This document shows, one piece after another, positions 15,069 through 23,385 of a stretch of 27,380 bases of DNA. Origin of the DNA: Akkermansiaceae bacterium (GTDB lineage: Bacteria > Verrucomicrobiota > Verrucomicrobiia > Verrucomicrobiales > Akkermansiaceae); NCBI GenBank assembly GCA_023301545.1, contig JALZUI010000116.1, positions 1 through 27,380 on the forward strand, read 5' to 3'. Positions within the stretch are counted from its first letter, which is position 1, and every line of letters starts with the position of its first letter. The notes beneath the pieces are model-generated. The model saw nothing but the letters and a program-made list of their open reading frames with translations. It did no database searches and had not been told where the DNA came from. The position numbers were made by a program, and so were the translations under genes.

Positions 15069-16934
15069 TTAAAGACCCATTGGAGCGGTTTGTGGAGCAC
15101 ACGCTACATCTTCCTTATCAGGCACAAAAGCATAAAGGGTTGTCGGCTCCGTCACGTTTTGGAAATTATTACGGAAATTGGGAGTCGTCGGGCGCAAGCC
15201 GTTTTTCTCGTCGTACACAAAGAGAATCAAGGCTTCTTCTCCGTACTCGGCATAAAAGTCTTCGACCCCAAACTTCTCCGTCAAATTCGTGCTTTTAATT
15301 GAGTGAGGCTTAGTGAACTTCGTACTCAGTTCGTTGTAAGTCGCATCGGCTGAGAAACAAATACGCGCACGCTTATGGTGCGAGACCGCCTTTGAGTGGT
15401 GCTGATGCTTATCCTCGGGGGCTAGTTGCCAAATGTTTTTCCGGCCAAAATTATGAACGTATTCAATCGACGCCAAAGAGTTAATTTCGTCATTAGGAGT
15501 GGCCGCCACGAGTTGGCCTATTCCTCCTAGGTCCACTTCATGTTCAGCGTATTCGGAAAGAATATTTGCACGCATTGCGGGAACCCCTGCCAGTTTTGCT
15601 TCCGCGATTTTTTCATACTTCGTATCCATCAGGAGAACGGCGTGGCCATCTTTTGCGAGAGCGCCTGCAACCTCAACAATCCAGCTATCTGCACCGGCGA
15701 AAAGCACCCCGTCACTACGCCCTGCCGTCACGCCCAATTTCTTCGCTAACGGGAGCGCAAGAAGTCCGTAAATAGTAACGGTTCCGATAATAATTAGGAA
15801 GATCAGCGGAACTAATTGGTGCGCTTGTTCTGCTATCGCATAGGGAAGCTTACCAGCCTCGGCAGCGTGCTCAAACTCTAACGCAAAGACCGAAATCACT
15901 GCAGCCGCCACAATTCCTCGGGGGGCTAGAAAAGAGATGAAGGCTCGTTCCCTCAACCCTAAGGTGTCGGAGAACAGCATCGCACCAAAGACCGAAATGG
16001 GACGGACAAAAAGGATCAAGGCGCCAAGTAGAATCAAGCCCGGCACGAGAACCTCCTTCATCTCCATCATATCGATTCGACCAGAGAGGAGGATAAAGAG
16101 TAGGGAAATAATGAGAACCTGTAGGTTTTCCTTAAACTCAATAATATGACGTACTGAAACCGCGTTTTGGTTCGATAAAACCATACCAAGAACCGTGACT
16201 GTGATCAGTCCCGCTTCTTTTTGGATTTGATCCGCCGCCGCAAACGAGCCCGCAACCATCGCTAGAAGGAAAACACTGTGGAGAAAGTCAGGGATCAGGT
16301 GACGCTTAAGGAGGAAGATGATAAACTTCGCTAAAATGTAAGGGAAGACTACTCCCGCTCCGATTAGCTTAAGAAAGATTAAAAGGTAGGTTCCCTGAGC
16401 ATCATTACTCCAACCCAGAGTAGCCACCTCATAAACGAGGAGCGCTAAGATTGCTCCGATAGGATCGACAACAATCCCTTCCCACTTAACGACGCTCGAT
16501 ATTTTTTTAGACGGCTGAACCACTCGTAAAAGAGGGCCAACCACCGTGGGGCCAGTAACCGTAAGGATCGAAGCTACCAAGGCAGAAATCTGCCACGCAT
16601 AGTTCAGACCATAGTACATGACGAGGAAGGTCAGGACAAACCCGATCAACACCGTAAAGGTACAGAGCCTAATCACAGGAGTTCCGGCCTCCTTCAGCTC
16701 TGAGAGCTTAAGGGTCATTCCTCCTTCAAAGAGGATAATCGCTACGAAAATACCCACGATTGAGAGGAGCGTTTCTTCCCCAATATAATCATCAATTTTA
16801 ACCCCCGTGGTGATAGAAAGCCCGAAGCCAAAGGCTAGGAGAAGCAGAATTGAAGGGATCTTCAACCGCCAAGAACTCCACTGAGCAATAATCCCCAGTA
16901 CTAATACGATACCAAAATATGAAAGAGCGTCCAT
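15069..16934 (-). CDS. CPA-type cation:proton antiporter with TrkA-N-like domain
   Basis: A 621-residue inner-membrane Na+(K+)/H+ antiporter. Residues 1-410 hold about 12-13 membrane segments with the NhaP-type features ILFEGGMTL (about 67-75), VTGPTVVGPLL (about 127-137) and EGIVVDPIGAILALL (about 152-166), where the acidic residues are the expected ion site. LAPRGIVAAAVISVFALE (about 335-352) is the arginine-containing helix of CPA1. Residues 415-540 form a cytoplasmic Rossmann-type domain beginning FAGADSWIVEVAGALAKDG, which in related antiporters reads GANPWARELA, so it is typical and not degenerate. The last about 80 residues look like a regulatory tail. It probably serves pH and Na+ homeostasis in a saline habitat. 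folP follows after 8 bases. Confidence 0.92.
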   Translation of the reverse strand: MDALSYFGIVLVLGIIAQWSSWRLKIPSILLLLAFGFGLSITTGVKIDDYIGEETLLSIVGIFVAIILFEGGMTLKLSELKEAGTPVIRLCTFTVLIGFVLTFLVMYYGLNYAWQISALVASILTVTGPTVVGPLLRVVQPSKKISSVVKWEGIVVDPIGAILALLVYEVATLGWSNDAQGTYLLIFLKLIGAGVVFPYILAKFIIFLLKRHLIPDFLHSVFLLAMVAGSFAAADQIQKEAGLITVTVLGMVLSNQNAVSVRHIIEFKENLQVLIISLLFILLSGRIDMMEMKEVLVPGLILLGALILFVRPISVFGAMLFSDTLGLRERAFISFLAPRGIVAAAVISVFALEFEHAAEAGKLPYAIAEQAHQLVPLIFLIIIGTVTIYGLLALPLAKKLGVTAGRSDGVLFAGADSWIVEVAGALAKDGHAVLLMDTKYEKIAEAKLAGVPAMRANILSEYAEHEVDLGGIGQLVAATPNDEINSLASIEYVHNFGRKNIWQLAPEDKHQHHSKAVSHHKRARICFSADATYNELSTKFTKPHSIKSTNLTEKFGVEDFYAEYGEEALILFVYDEKNGLRPTTPNFRNNFQNVTEPTTLYAFVPDKEDVACAPQTAPMGL

Positions 16935-17149
16935 TCGTGCCTATTCAAGCGACTCCATTCACAAACTGCACCTACAAAGTTAAGTTTTTTTTGTAATAGA
17001 AATTTCGTCAGTGAACAGAATCATAAAACCTTACAGCTCACCCCCCTCAGTGAATTCATTACTCACGAATTACGCACAACAAGTACAGCCAAGCCACACC
17101 GCCTTAACCACAGGCGCCGACTACGTTATGTGGCGCTTGCGGGACGCCT

Positions 17150-18211
17150 CTAAGACTCCGAGTTGTAGTAAATTTTAACAAACTTCATCTGACGTTCTTC
17201 ATCGAAGCCTTTTTCTAGGGACTCCTCGATGTTCTCAGAGAATTGGGGCTTAAAGGTAATGCTCGCACCGTTATCTAGGTTCATCACTCCCTTCACTTTC
17301 CGAGAGGCTTTTTTAGCGACAGGTTTAGAGATCGCAAACTGCTCCTCTAGCGGAGTACCGTCATCATCTTTATAGTGTTGCCTAAAGGCTTGGAACTGCG
17401 CTTTTTTCTCCTGATCTTCACCAAAAGCCGTTTGCTCAAAGGACTGTAGATCGAAATCGTCGTTTTCCTCAAAGTAGCTCATCGCTTGGTTCGCGAGCTG
17501 GAAGCGTTCGATCTTGTCAAACTCTTCCTCTTGCAGCTCATCTTGCGCAAACGCTACGGCCATATCGGTGTAGCGCTTCGTCATAAAGTTTTCATCGCGG
17601 AGAGGCTTAATCCCCAAAAACTCTTTGGACCACGCATGGGCGTCACCCGCAGACTTATCGAACGCATAAACCGCGAAGCCTTCCTTCTCTTGGTAAGCCA
17701 CGATAAGCGCCCCTTTTTGGATCTTATCCGGTGCGATTACGTTGTGCGTCTTTAGGTCGAGCCCTTCCTCTCCATCAGAAATTTCTAAAACTGGGATTGA
17801 GCTCTCGCTCTTAACAATGCAGAGGGCCTTACAGGGAGAGCCTCCGATCGTTACATCATCAACAGTAGCAATACAGAGGTCACCTGATTTAACCTCGGGA
17901 TCCTTAGTCCCATCGTAGAGATGGGTGGCGATGACATTAGCGCCTTTAACGAGGTCTTCTTTTAGGCTGAAAATTGACTTTGCGACAGAAAATACGAGGT
18001 TTTCACTAAGCTCTTCTACATGGGTAAACACTTGACGATCCTGGCTTTTAAAGCGCTTCAACAAGGCTTCACTAATGAGCTCCTCATTCTCTCCCTTAAT
18101 CCCACAAACTGTATCAGAGGTAATTAATTCCTCTCCCATCAGAGGGTTTCCGACCTTCGCTAAGGCTACATCACGGACAGTTGCCGTATCAAATTTTAGT
18201 ACAGTTGACAT
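17150..18211 (-). CDS. yejK: 37-kDa nucleoid-associated protein (YejK/NdpA family)
   Basis: A 353-residue soluble protein, close to the 335 residues of E. coli YejK. Family features include the N-terminal SEALLKRFKSQDRQVFTHVEE region (residues 47-67 in part), FSVAKSIF, and the central AYQEKEGFAVYAFDKSAG. The C-terminal half contains ENFMTKRYTDMAVAFAQDEL and ends in a lysine-rich linker (KPVAKKASRKVKG) followed by a short beta-rich end. The biochemical role of NdpA proteins is poorly defined; they copurify with the nucleoid. The gene stands alone, divergent from bamA with a 218-base shared upstream region. No signal peptide or membrane segment. An alternative is a distant homologue with a different role. 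Confidence 0.8.
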   Translation of the reverse strand: MSTVLKFDTATVRDVALAKVGNPLMGEELITSDTVCGIKGENEELISEALLKRFKSQDRQVFTHVEELSENLVFSVAKSIFSLKEDLVKGANVIATHLYDGTKDPEVKSGDLCIATVDDVTIGGSPCKALCIVKSESSIPVLEISDGEEGLDLKTHNVIAPDKIQKGALIVAYQEKEGFAVYAFDKSAGDAHAWSKEFLGIKPLRDENFMTKRYTDMAVAFAQDELQEEEFDKIERFQLANQAMSYFEENDDFDLQSFEQTAFGEDQEKKAQFQAFRQHYKDDDGTPLEEQFAISKPVAKKASRKVKGVMNLDNGASITFKPQFSENIEESLEKGFDEERQMKFVKIYYNSES

Positions 18212-18429
18212 TGCGCAGGACTAGAATCGTTCACACCACCTTAGTCAAGAAAGTTGTGGTCATAATACCACGCATTTCGCAGGACATATTAAAAGCTTGA
18301 TTCAAATCGGTGTAATCACCGTGTAAACGTGAATTATTTTCGCTCAGTCGTGGTTTTTCTATCGTTGAGCCTTGACCCTAGCGGGAATAAATTAGACGAC
18401 AGAAGCAGGAACCCTTCACCTATTTTTAT

Positions 18430-20724
18430 ATGAAATCACTCATTTCTTCACTTTTCTTCCTCTATAGCATGGCTTTAGTCAGCATGGCCCAGGGAATCGT
18501 TGACCAAAAAATCACCGAAATCGACGTCAATATCAAAGGCCCCAAGTCCGTCAGTGAATCGCGGATTCGTAACTTCATGTCAGTTAAAAAGGGTCAAACC
18601 TTCAGCTACGACAAGCTAGATGATGATGTAAAGAGTCTTTATGAGAGCGGTTTAGTCGATGATGTGGTTTTCCTAGCAGACCCACAAGAAAACGGGGTTA
18701 AAATCATCGCCGAAGTTAAAACCAGGCCCTCCCTACAAGCCGTTGACTTCCAAGGAAACAGCACCTTTTCCGACAAAAAAATTAAAGAGGAAGTCGCCAT
18801 TAAAGCTGGTACCGCTCTCAATGATTCAGAAATCCTGAAGGGTAAACGTGCGATCGAAACACTTTATACCGACAATGGATACCCAGACACCTCGGTTAGC
18901 TACCACATGGAAGACGGGCAAAATGGCTTCTCTATTCTCGTTTTTGACATTAACGAAGGAATCAAGGGCGAGGTCGATGAAATCTACTTCCACGGCAATG
19001 ATAACTACTCCCGAGTAGAGCTGGAACGTGAAATGGAAACTAAGGAAAAAGGAATTTTCTCCTTCTTTACTAAATCAGGGGTGCTCAATGGAGCGCGCTT
19101 AGAAGAAGATAAACAACTGCTCGTTAAATTCTACCAAAACAACGGCTACCTCCGTGCCCGAATTGATCGCATTGATCGCACACAAAAGGACAACGGAATG
19201 CTCGACCTTAATATCTACCTAACCGAAGGAGCAAAATACACAGTAACAGGAATCGGGTTCAACGGGAATAGCGTTTACACCTACGACGAGCTCTGGGCCG
19301 CCTGTTCCCTCATCGGAGGAGATTCCTTTTCCGCTAAGAAAATGGAGGATGACATTAGAAACATCCGTAGCTTCTACGGAGCAAAAGGATACTCGGACGT
19401 CCGCGTACGACCTGAGCTTAAAAACACCGCTAATAATGGCGTTACTATTAACTACAGTATCAGCGAAGGTTCACGCTACCGTGTTGGTCGGGTCAATGTT
19501 GCTGGTAATGAAACTACAAAAGATCACGTCATCCGCCGAGAAGTTCCTATGACTCCAGGTGAGTGGTTTAACTCCGTGGACTTAGATACGACAAAGAATC
19601 GTCTTCGCAACTTAAACTACTTCAGCGTTGCTAATGCAACCGCTCGTAAAGGTTCTCGTGCAGGCTACCGTGATGTTGACATCCAAGTAGCAGAAAAGCG
19701 TACCGGCTCCCTCGGATTCGGCGTTGGGTTTAGCTCGATCGATAGTATTGTAGGCTTTATTAACCTAGAGCAAACGAACTTTGACATCAGAGACCCTTGG
19801 GGCTTCAAGGGTGGCGGTCAACGCTTCAACAGCTCGCTTCGCGCTGGTGCGGAGACCTTAGATTTTAAAGTTGGATTGACCGAACCATGGTTCCTCGGAC
19901 AGCGCTTATCACTTGGAGGCGAAGCCTACTACCAAGACCAACGCTTCCTCTCAGACGCCTATGACCAACGCAACTACGGTGCCGCCATCTTCCTCAGAAA
20001 ACCCATCGGCCAACGAGGCTTTATTAAGGGTGAATACCGTCTAGAGAATATTGAAATCGACCTAGAGAGCGATCTGCAGCCTGGGTCATCCTTCGTTAAT
20101 GAAGAAGGAGAGTTCTGGCGCAGTGCCTTGACCCTTTCCTACGTTTACGACTCCCGTAACAGTAACATCAATCCTCGCCGAGGCTCTAAACTAGACCTTA
20201 GCGCGGCCTACACTGGAGGCTTCATTGGAGGAGATAATGAAACCTTCACGATTAGCGCCGCTGGAACCACGCACATCCTCCTTCCTTACGATATCATTCT
20301 AAACCTTTCTGCTGAATTCACAGTGGTCGAAGGAGATGACGTACCGATCTATGAGCGTACCTTCCTTGGCGGAGCCCGTAACCTCCGAGGCTTTGATTTC
20401 CGTGATGTTGGTAGTGTCGCTGACGGAACTCGTGATGAGGTAACGAATGAAGCCACCGGTGGTAACACCAGTGCCTTCTTCTCTTCCGAGCTTACCTTCC
20501 CCCTCTTTGGAACCGTCCGTGGAGCAAGCTTTCTTGATGTTGGGTTTGTTAATGAAGACTCCTTCGACTTCTCTCCTGGAGACTTACACGCAAACGTCGG
20601 AGTTGGCGTTCGACTCAACCTCCCCTTTGGTCCGTTTGCTATCGACTACGCTATTCCGATTCAAGACGCAGACCAGGATGATGACGGTAACCGCTTCCAG
20701 TTCTACCTAGACTACCAGTTCTAA
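18430..20724 (+). CDS. bamA: Outer-membrane protein assembly factor BamA
   Basis: A 764-residue essential beta-barrel assembly protein of the outer membrane. Residues 1-20 are a signal peptide (LFFLYSMALVSMAQ). Five POTRA domains follow: about 26-98, 102-178, 180-266, 269-346 and 349-424, each with the V..I.f.GN pattern (QAVDFQGN, VDEIYFHGN, VTGIGFNGN, VGRVNVAGN). Residues 425-764 form the Omp85 barrel, starting LGFGVGFSS. Loop 6 carries the RGF motif in LRGFDF near residue 653, and the protein ends in F (YLDYQF), the outer-membrane beta signal. No lpxD, skp or fabZ gene follows, unlike the common arrangement: a strong terminator comes 33 bases after the stop. No obvious Shine-Dalgarno sequence. 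Confidence 0.97.
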   Translation: MKSLISSLFFLYSMALVSMAQGIVDQKITEIDVNIKGPKSVSESRIRNFMSVKKGQTFSYDKLDDDVKSLYESGLVDDVVFLADPQENGVKIIAEVKTRPSLQAVDFQGNSTFSDKKIKEEVAIKAGTALNDSEILKGKRAIETLYTDNGYPDTSVSYHMEDGQNGFSILVFDINEGIKGEVDEIYFHGNDNYSRVELEREMETKEKGIFSFFTKSGVLNGARLEEDKQLLVKFYQNNGYLRARIDRIDRTQKDNGMLDLNIYLTEGAKYTVTGIGFNGNSVYTYDELWAACSLIGGDSFSAKKMEDDIRNIRSFYGAKGYSDVRVRPELKNTANNGVTINYSISEGSRYRVGRVNVAGNETTKDHVIRREVPMTPGEWFNSVDLDTTKNRLRNLNYFSVANATARKGSRAGYRDVDIQVAEKRTGSLGFGVGFSSIDSIVGFINLEQTNFDIRDPWGFKGGGQRFNSSLRAGAETLDFKVGLTEPWFLGQRLSLGGEAYYQDQRFLSDAYDQRNYGAAIFLRKPIGQRGFIKGEYRLENIEIDLESDLQPGSSFVNEEGEFWRSALTLSYVYDSRNSNINPRRGSKLDLSAAYTGGFIGGDNETFTISAAGTTHILLPYDIILNLSAEFTVVEGDDVPIYERTFLGGARNLRGFDFRDVGSVADGTRDEVTNEATGGNTSAFFSSELTFPLFGTVRGASFLDVGFVNEDSFDFSPGDLHANVGVGVRLNLPFGPFAIDYAIPIQDADQDDDGNRFQFYLDYQF

Positions 20725-20756
20725 GAGAACGCCAACCAGCGCTTCATTACTGCGCA

Positions 20757-20790
20757 AAAAAAGCTCCCACTTAATCGTGGGAGCTTTTTT
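20757..20790 (+). terminator. Strong, symmetric terminator between bamA and pspA
   Basis: GCTCCCAC (20763-20770) pairs with GTGGGAGC (20777-20784) around the loop TTAATC; flanking A and T runs extend the stem to 14 bp and provide a T tract on both strands (20785-20790 on plus). It lies between the convergent bamA and pspA genes and probably serves both. Confidence 0.88.
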
Positions 20791-20889
20791 GTGGAGAGGT
20801 TCAATCTCTCAATTTAACGGAGCTCAGCAGGCCCGCTCCGAGGCGCTTTAACCCGCGCCCCATAAGAAATGAATAGAGAAGGGTAAAAC

Positions 20890-21639
20890 CTAGTTACTCT
20901 CGCTCGCTGGCCCCATAGAAGCCTTAGTCGTCTCTTTATCACCGCCATCGGTTATCGTATCCAGAGCGATCCCGGCAGCCGCTGCGAAGTCCGCAAGAGC
21001 CATATCAGCGAGCGCATCTTGCTCGGCCTCTTGCATCTTAACATCCGTCATATCTAGACTGTCCTTAGCAACACGTGCACGACCCGCTGCCTTTGTGCGC
21101 TCTTCTTCTACGATTTCACCCAAACGGTTCAAGCTATCACCTGATCCTCCGATCGATCCAACCATGCCTGAAGCCATTTCGTTAAGCTCAGCCATTGCCG
21201 ATTGTACTTTCATGTCATCGATCCCACGTCTTAGTTCTTCGATTTTCTTCTTCGCACCTTCGATGCTAACGTCACGTGCACTAACTAGCTCTTTATAGCG
21301 TACTTCCGCCTCTTCCAGCTGAACTTGCACATCATCATGCTCTGCCTGTACTTGCTTGAACTTGAGGGCGGATTCAGCCGCACCTTCACGCTGACCTGCT
21401 TTCAACAGCGCGGTAGTTTTAACCTTAAGTTGCTCCTCGTCTTTATCTAGCTTTCTCGCGCGTGAAATCAGGCGTTCTACGAGGGCCGCGTGGTTAGCTA
21501 ACCCTTTATTAAACTCGGAGATTTGCTTCCGTAGATTTTCTTTTTCTACCTCTAAGAGGGCTTCTGGGTTTTTCTTTTCGATACCGCCGACGAAGAGGCT
21601 AAAAAAGCCTTTGATGAGATTTGATATTCTATTAAACAT
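20890..21639 (-). CDS. pspA: PspA/IM30 family membrane-remodelling protein
   Basis: A 249-residue member of the PspA/IM30/Vipp1 (bacterial ESCRT-III) family, which binds stressed inner membrane and forms rods or rings. Residues 1-22 form the amphipathic N-terminal helix (MFNRISNLIKGFFSLFVGG), and NPEALLEVEKENL (24-36) matches the family's helix 1 start. Residues 30-155 are a long charged coiled-coil hairpin. A glycine-rich break (SGMVGSIGGSGDSL, about 158-171) and a more acidic, alanine-rich tail follow, making it somewhat longer than E. coli PspA (222). No pspBC genes or sigma-54 promoter element are next to it, so control differs from E. coli. It stands alone between terminators on either side. 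Confidence 0.9.
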   Translation of the reverse strand: MFNRISNLIKGFFSLFVGGIEKKNPEALLEVEKENLRKQISEFNKGLANHAALVERLISRARKLDKDEEQLKVKTTALLKAGQREGAAESALKFKQVQAEHDDVQVQLEEAEVRYKELVSARDVSIEGAKKKIEELRRGIDDMKVQSAMAELNEMASGMVGSIGGSGDSLNRLGEIVEEERTKAAGRARVAKDSLDMTDVKMQEAEQDALADMALADFAAAAGIALDTITDGGDKETTKASMGPASESN

Positions 21640-21737
21640 GGTGATTTCTTTTTACTCTAATCATTGAAGCGAAATTCTACATGCCTCACAAGTGCAAAGA
21701 AGGGCTCTTTTTATAATCACTCCCTGAACGCGAGAAA

Positions 21738-21772
21738 CAAAAAAACTCAGCACCCTCGGAAGAGCACTGAGT
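21738..21772 (-). terminator. Terminator of the Bor-like lipoprotein gene
   Basis: On the minus strand ACTCAG (plus 21767-21772) pairs with CTGAGT (21745-21750). Inside, six more pairs including G-U wobbles close a small loop, and a run of seven T (21739-21745 as A on plus) follows. It lies 20 bases after the stop of the lipoprotein gene and separates it from pspA. Confidence 0.72.
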
Positions 21773-21792
21773 CATATGAAATTCAGACTAAA

Positions 21793-22077
21793 TTACTTAG
21801 TAACTGTAGTAGTTGTTGGGCTGTAGATACCGTAAGTAAGTAAGGCGATAACACCATCTACAAAAGATTGTTCGATTTTGTAATCGTAGTTCGCTGCGCC
21901 TTGGGCAAGTTGCTCAGGCGTCGTGGTTTCGAGGGGAGCTAGGCCATATACTAAAAAGTGGTTTTTAGCCTTTTTAACGGAACCTGATTGAGCTCCCGAA
22001 CCGATTTGGCCTTGGATCGTGTAACATGAGCTAAGAGCGAGAAGGCAGAATGTGCTGAGTAGTGTTGTTTTAATCAT
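21793..22077 (-). CDS. Small Bor-like lipoprotein
   Basis: A 94-residue secreted lipoprotein. The signal peptide MIKTTLLSTFCLLALSSC ends in a lipobox (LSSC), so Cys18 would be lipidated. The mature part resembles the Bor/Iss family (PF06291): HFLVYGL corresponds to the HFFVSGI region, the middle keeps the QLAQGAANYDYKIEQSFVDG stretch (family: C.GA..V....T.QTFVNG), and ALLTYGIYSPTTTTV matches the FITLGIYTPLEARV end. Bor was described as a lambda-encoded outer-membrane lipoprotein linked to serum resistance, but most chromosomal homologues have no known function. It lies between trmA and pspA on the same strand, with its own terminator and probable own promoter. Confidence 0.75.
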   Translation of the reverse strand: MIKTTLLSTFCLLALSSCYTIQGQIGSGAQSGSVKKAKNHFLVYGLAPLETTTPEQLAQGAANYDYKIEQSFVDGVIALLTYGIYSPTTTTVTK

Positions 22078-22084
22078 AGCCTCT

Positions 22085-22114
22085 ATTAGAGGCTGTATAT
22101 TGATAGAATGTCAA
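22085..22114 (-). promoter_or_regulatory. Promoter of the Bor-like gene, overlapped by a palindrome
   Basis: On the minus strand a consensus -35 box TTGACA (plus 22109-22114) and TCTAAT (22085-22090, 5 of 6 to TATAAT) are spaced 18 bases. Exactly 7 bases lie between the -10 box and the ATG (22077-22075), so the start of transcription would be at or near the A of the ATG: a leaderless mRNA. The -10 box lies inside the palindrome AGCCTCTATTAGAGGCT (22078-22094; 7-bp arms, 3-base centre), which directly abuts the start codon and could be an operator. Confidence 0.55.
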
Positions 22115-22134
22115 ACAAGGCCTTTTAAAAAAAA

Positions 22135-23244
22135 TTATAATCCTGTGCCTCTACGACGCAAAACAACTCCAACTTCTCGGTGATCAGTATAGGGGAATTG
22201 ATCAAAGAGGGCGAGGTCTGTTACGCGGTGAGTATTAGCCAGCTGATCAAGGTTGCGCTCCAAAGTTTCTGGATTACAGGAAATGTAGAGTATGACGTCG
22301 TACTTACGGATCATTTCCACGGAATCCTCATCCATCCCGGCCCTTGGGGGGTCGACTAAGACGGTCGAAAAGTTGTAGCTGCTGAGCTCAATTTCTTGCT
22401 GCTGCAGACGACGGAACTCCCGGGCTCCATTCATCGCAAGCGTGAAATCCTCCGCCGATAAGCGGGCGATTTTAAGATTTTTAATCCCGTTTTCTCTAAT
22501 ATTCCATTGAGCCGCCTCTACAGATGGCTTAGCCAACTCAGTCGCCAAAACTTGTGTGAAATTCGGAGCTAGGGCGATGCAAAAATTCCCATTACCACAA
22601 TAGAGTTCTAGCAGATCTCCTGAGGAGCCTTTCGTCTGCTCGACAGCCCACTCTAACATCTGAGTAGCCACCTCGCCATTCGGTTGGGTAAAGCTGTTTT
22701 CAACTTGGCGGTAAACGAGCTCCCGCCCCTTCACTCTAAGTTTCTCTACAACATGCTCGCGTTCAATGACTCGCTTTTGTTTCCGAGCCCTACCGATCAG
22801 ATCTATAGTAAACCCTTGCTCCTGGAGCTCTACTCTGAGCTCCCGAGCCGCCGCTTCCCATTCGTCTGTTAGTGGACGGTGATAGAGGAGTGATACCACT
22901 AATTCCCCACTCATGGAGGACAGAAAATCGACCTGAAACAGCTTTCGGCGCAAGAGCTCGCTTTCCTTAATCTGCGCGATCAATATAGGCATCACCTCGT
23001 TAATCAGGGCGGAAGCGGTTGGAAACTGATCCACCCGGTAGCGCTCGCGCGTCTCCTTATCAAACATCACATAATAAAGGTCTTCATCTTCATGCCATAC
23101 GCGGAACTCTGCTCTCATCCGGTAGTGCTCCACAGCAGAGCGATAACACTGCAGCTCGCCCCCTCCGAAGCGCTCAAACTGCCCCTGGGTCAATCGCTTC
23201 TTTTTCTCTAATTGCTCTTGGTAGGCCTGCTCCGTGTATTCCAT
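22135..23244 (-). CDS. trmA: tRNA (uracil-54-C5)-methyltransferase
   Basis: A 369-residue SAM-dependent enzyme that makes ribothymidine at position 54 of tRNAs; E. coli TrmA is 366 long. RMRAEFRVWHEDEDLYYVMFD (43-62 in part) is the TrmA N-terminal signature, distinct from RumA/RlmD, which carry an iron-sulfur motif absent here. The SAM site is LLELYCGNGNFCIAL (211-225). VDPPRAG (297-303), ISCNPETL (321-328; catalytic Cys323) and LFDQFPYTDHREVG (346-359; general base Glu357) complete the active site. It appears monocistronic, with 141 bases upstream to the divergent esterase gene. Confidence 0.95.
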   Translation of the reverse strand: MEYTEQAYQEQLEKKKRLTQGQFERFGGGELQCYRSAVEHYRMRAEFRVWHEDEDLYYVMFDKETRERYRVDQFPTASALINEVMPILIAQIKESELLRRKLFQVDFLSSMSGELVVSLLYHRPLTDEWEAAARELRVELQEQGFTIDLIGRARKQKRVIEREHVVEKLRVKGRELVYRQVENSFTQPNGEVATQMLEWAVEQTKGSSGDLLELYCGNGNFCIALAPNFTQVLATELAKPSVEAAQWNIRENGIKNLKIARLSAEDFTLAMNGAREFRRLQQQEIELSSYNFSTVLVDPPRAGMDEDSVEMIRKYDVILYISCNPETLERNLDQLANTHRVTDLALFDQFPYTDHREVGVVLRRRGTGL

Positions 23245-23385
23245 AGTTCCAGCTAGTACTTAGACTTAAGCGAACGCAAACTCAACTGAATTACCCCCCT
23301 TTATTGCATCCAACGCTCTCACCCCTCTACCAGACGCGATCAGTTTACTATTTACAGAGCCCATTATCAAAAGTTAAATTCCCCT

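Noticed and set aside
15658..15705. Possible degenerate nucleotide-binding loop in the antiporter's C-terminal domain (GADSW in place of GxGxxG)
   Set aside because: Related antiporters carry the similar GANPW form at this place, so it is normal for the subgroup.
17085..17150. GGCGCC-containing repeats downstream of the nucleoid protein gene as a terminator
   Set aside because: The arms are only about 5 bp, and no T run follows on the minus strand.
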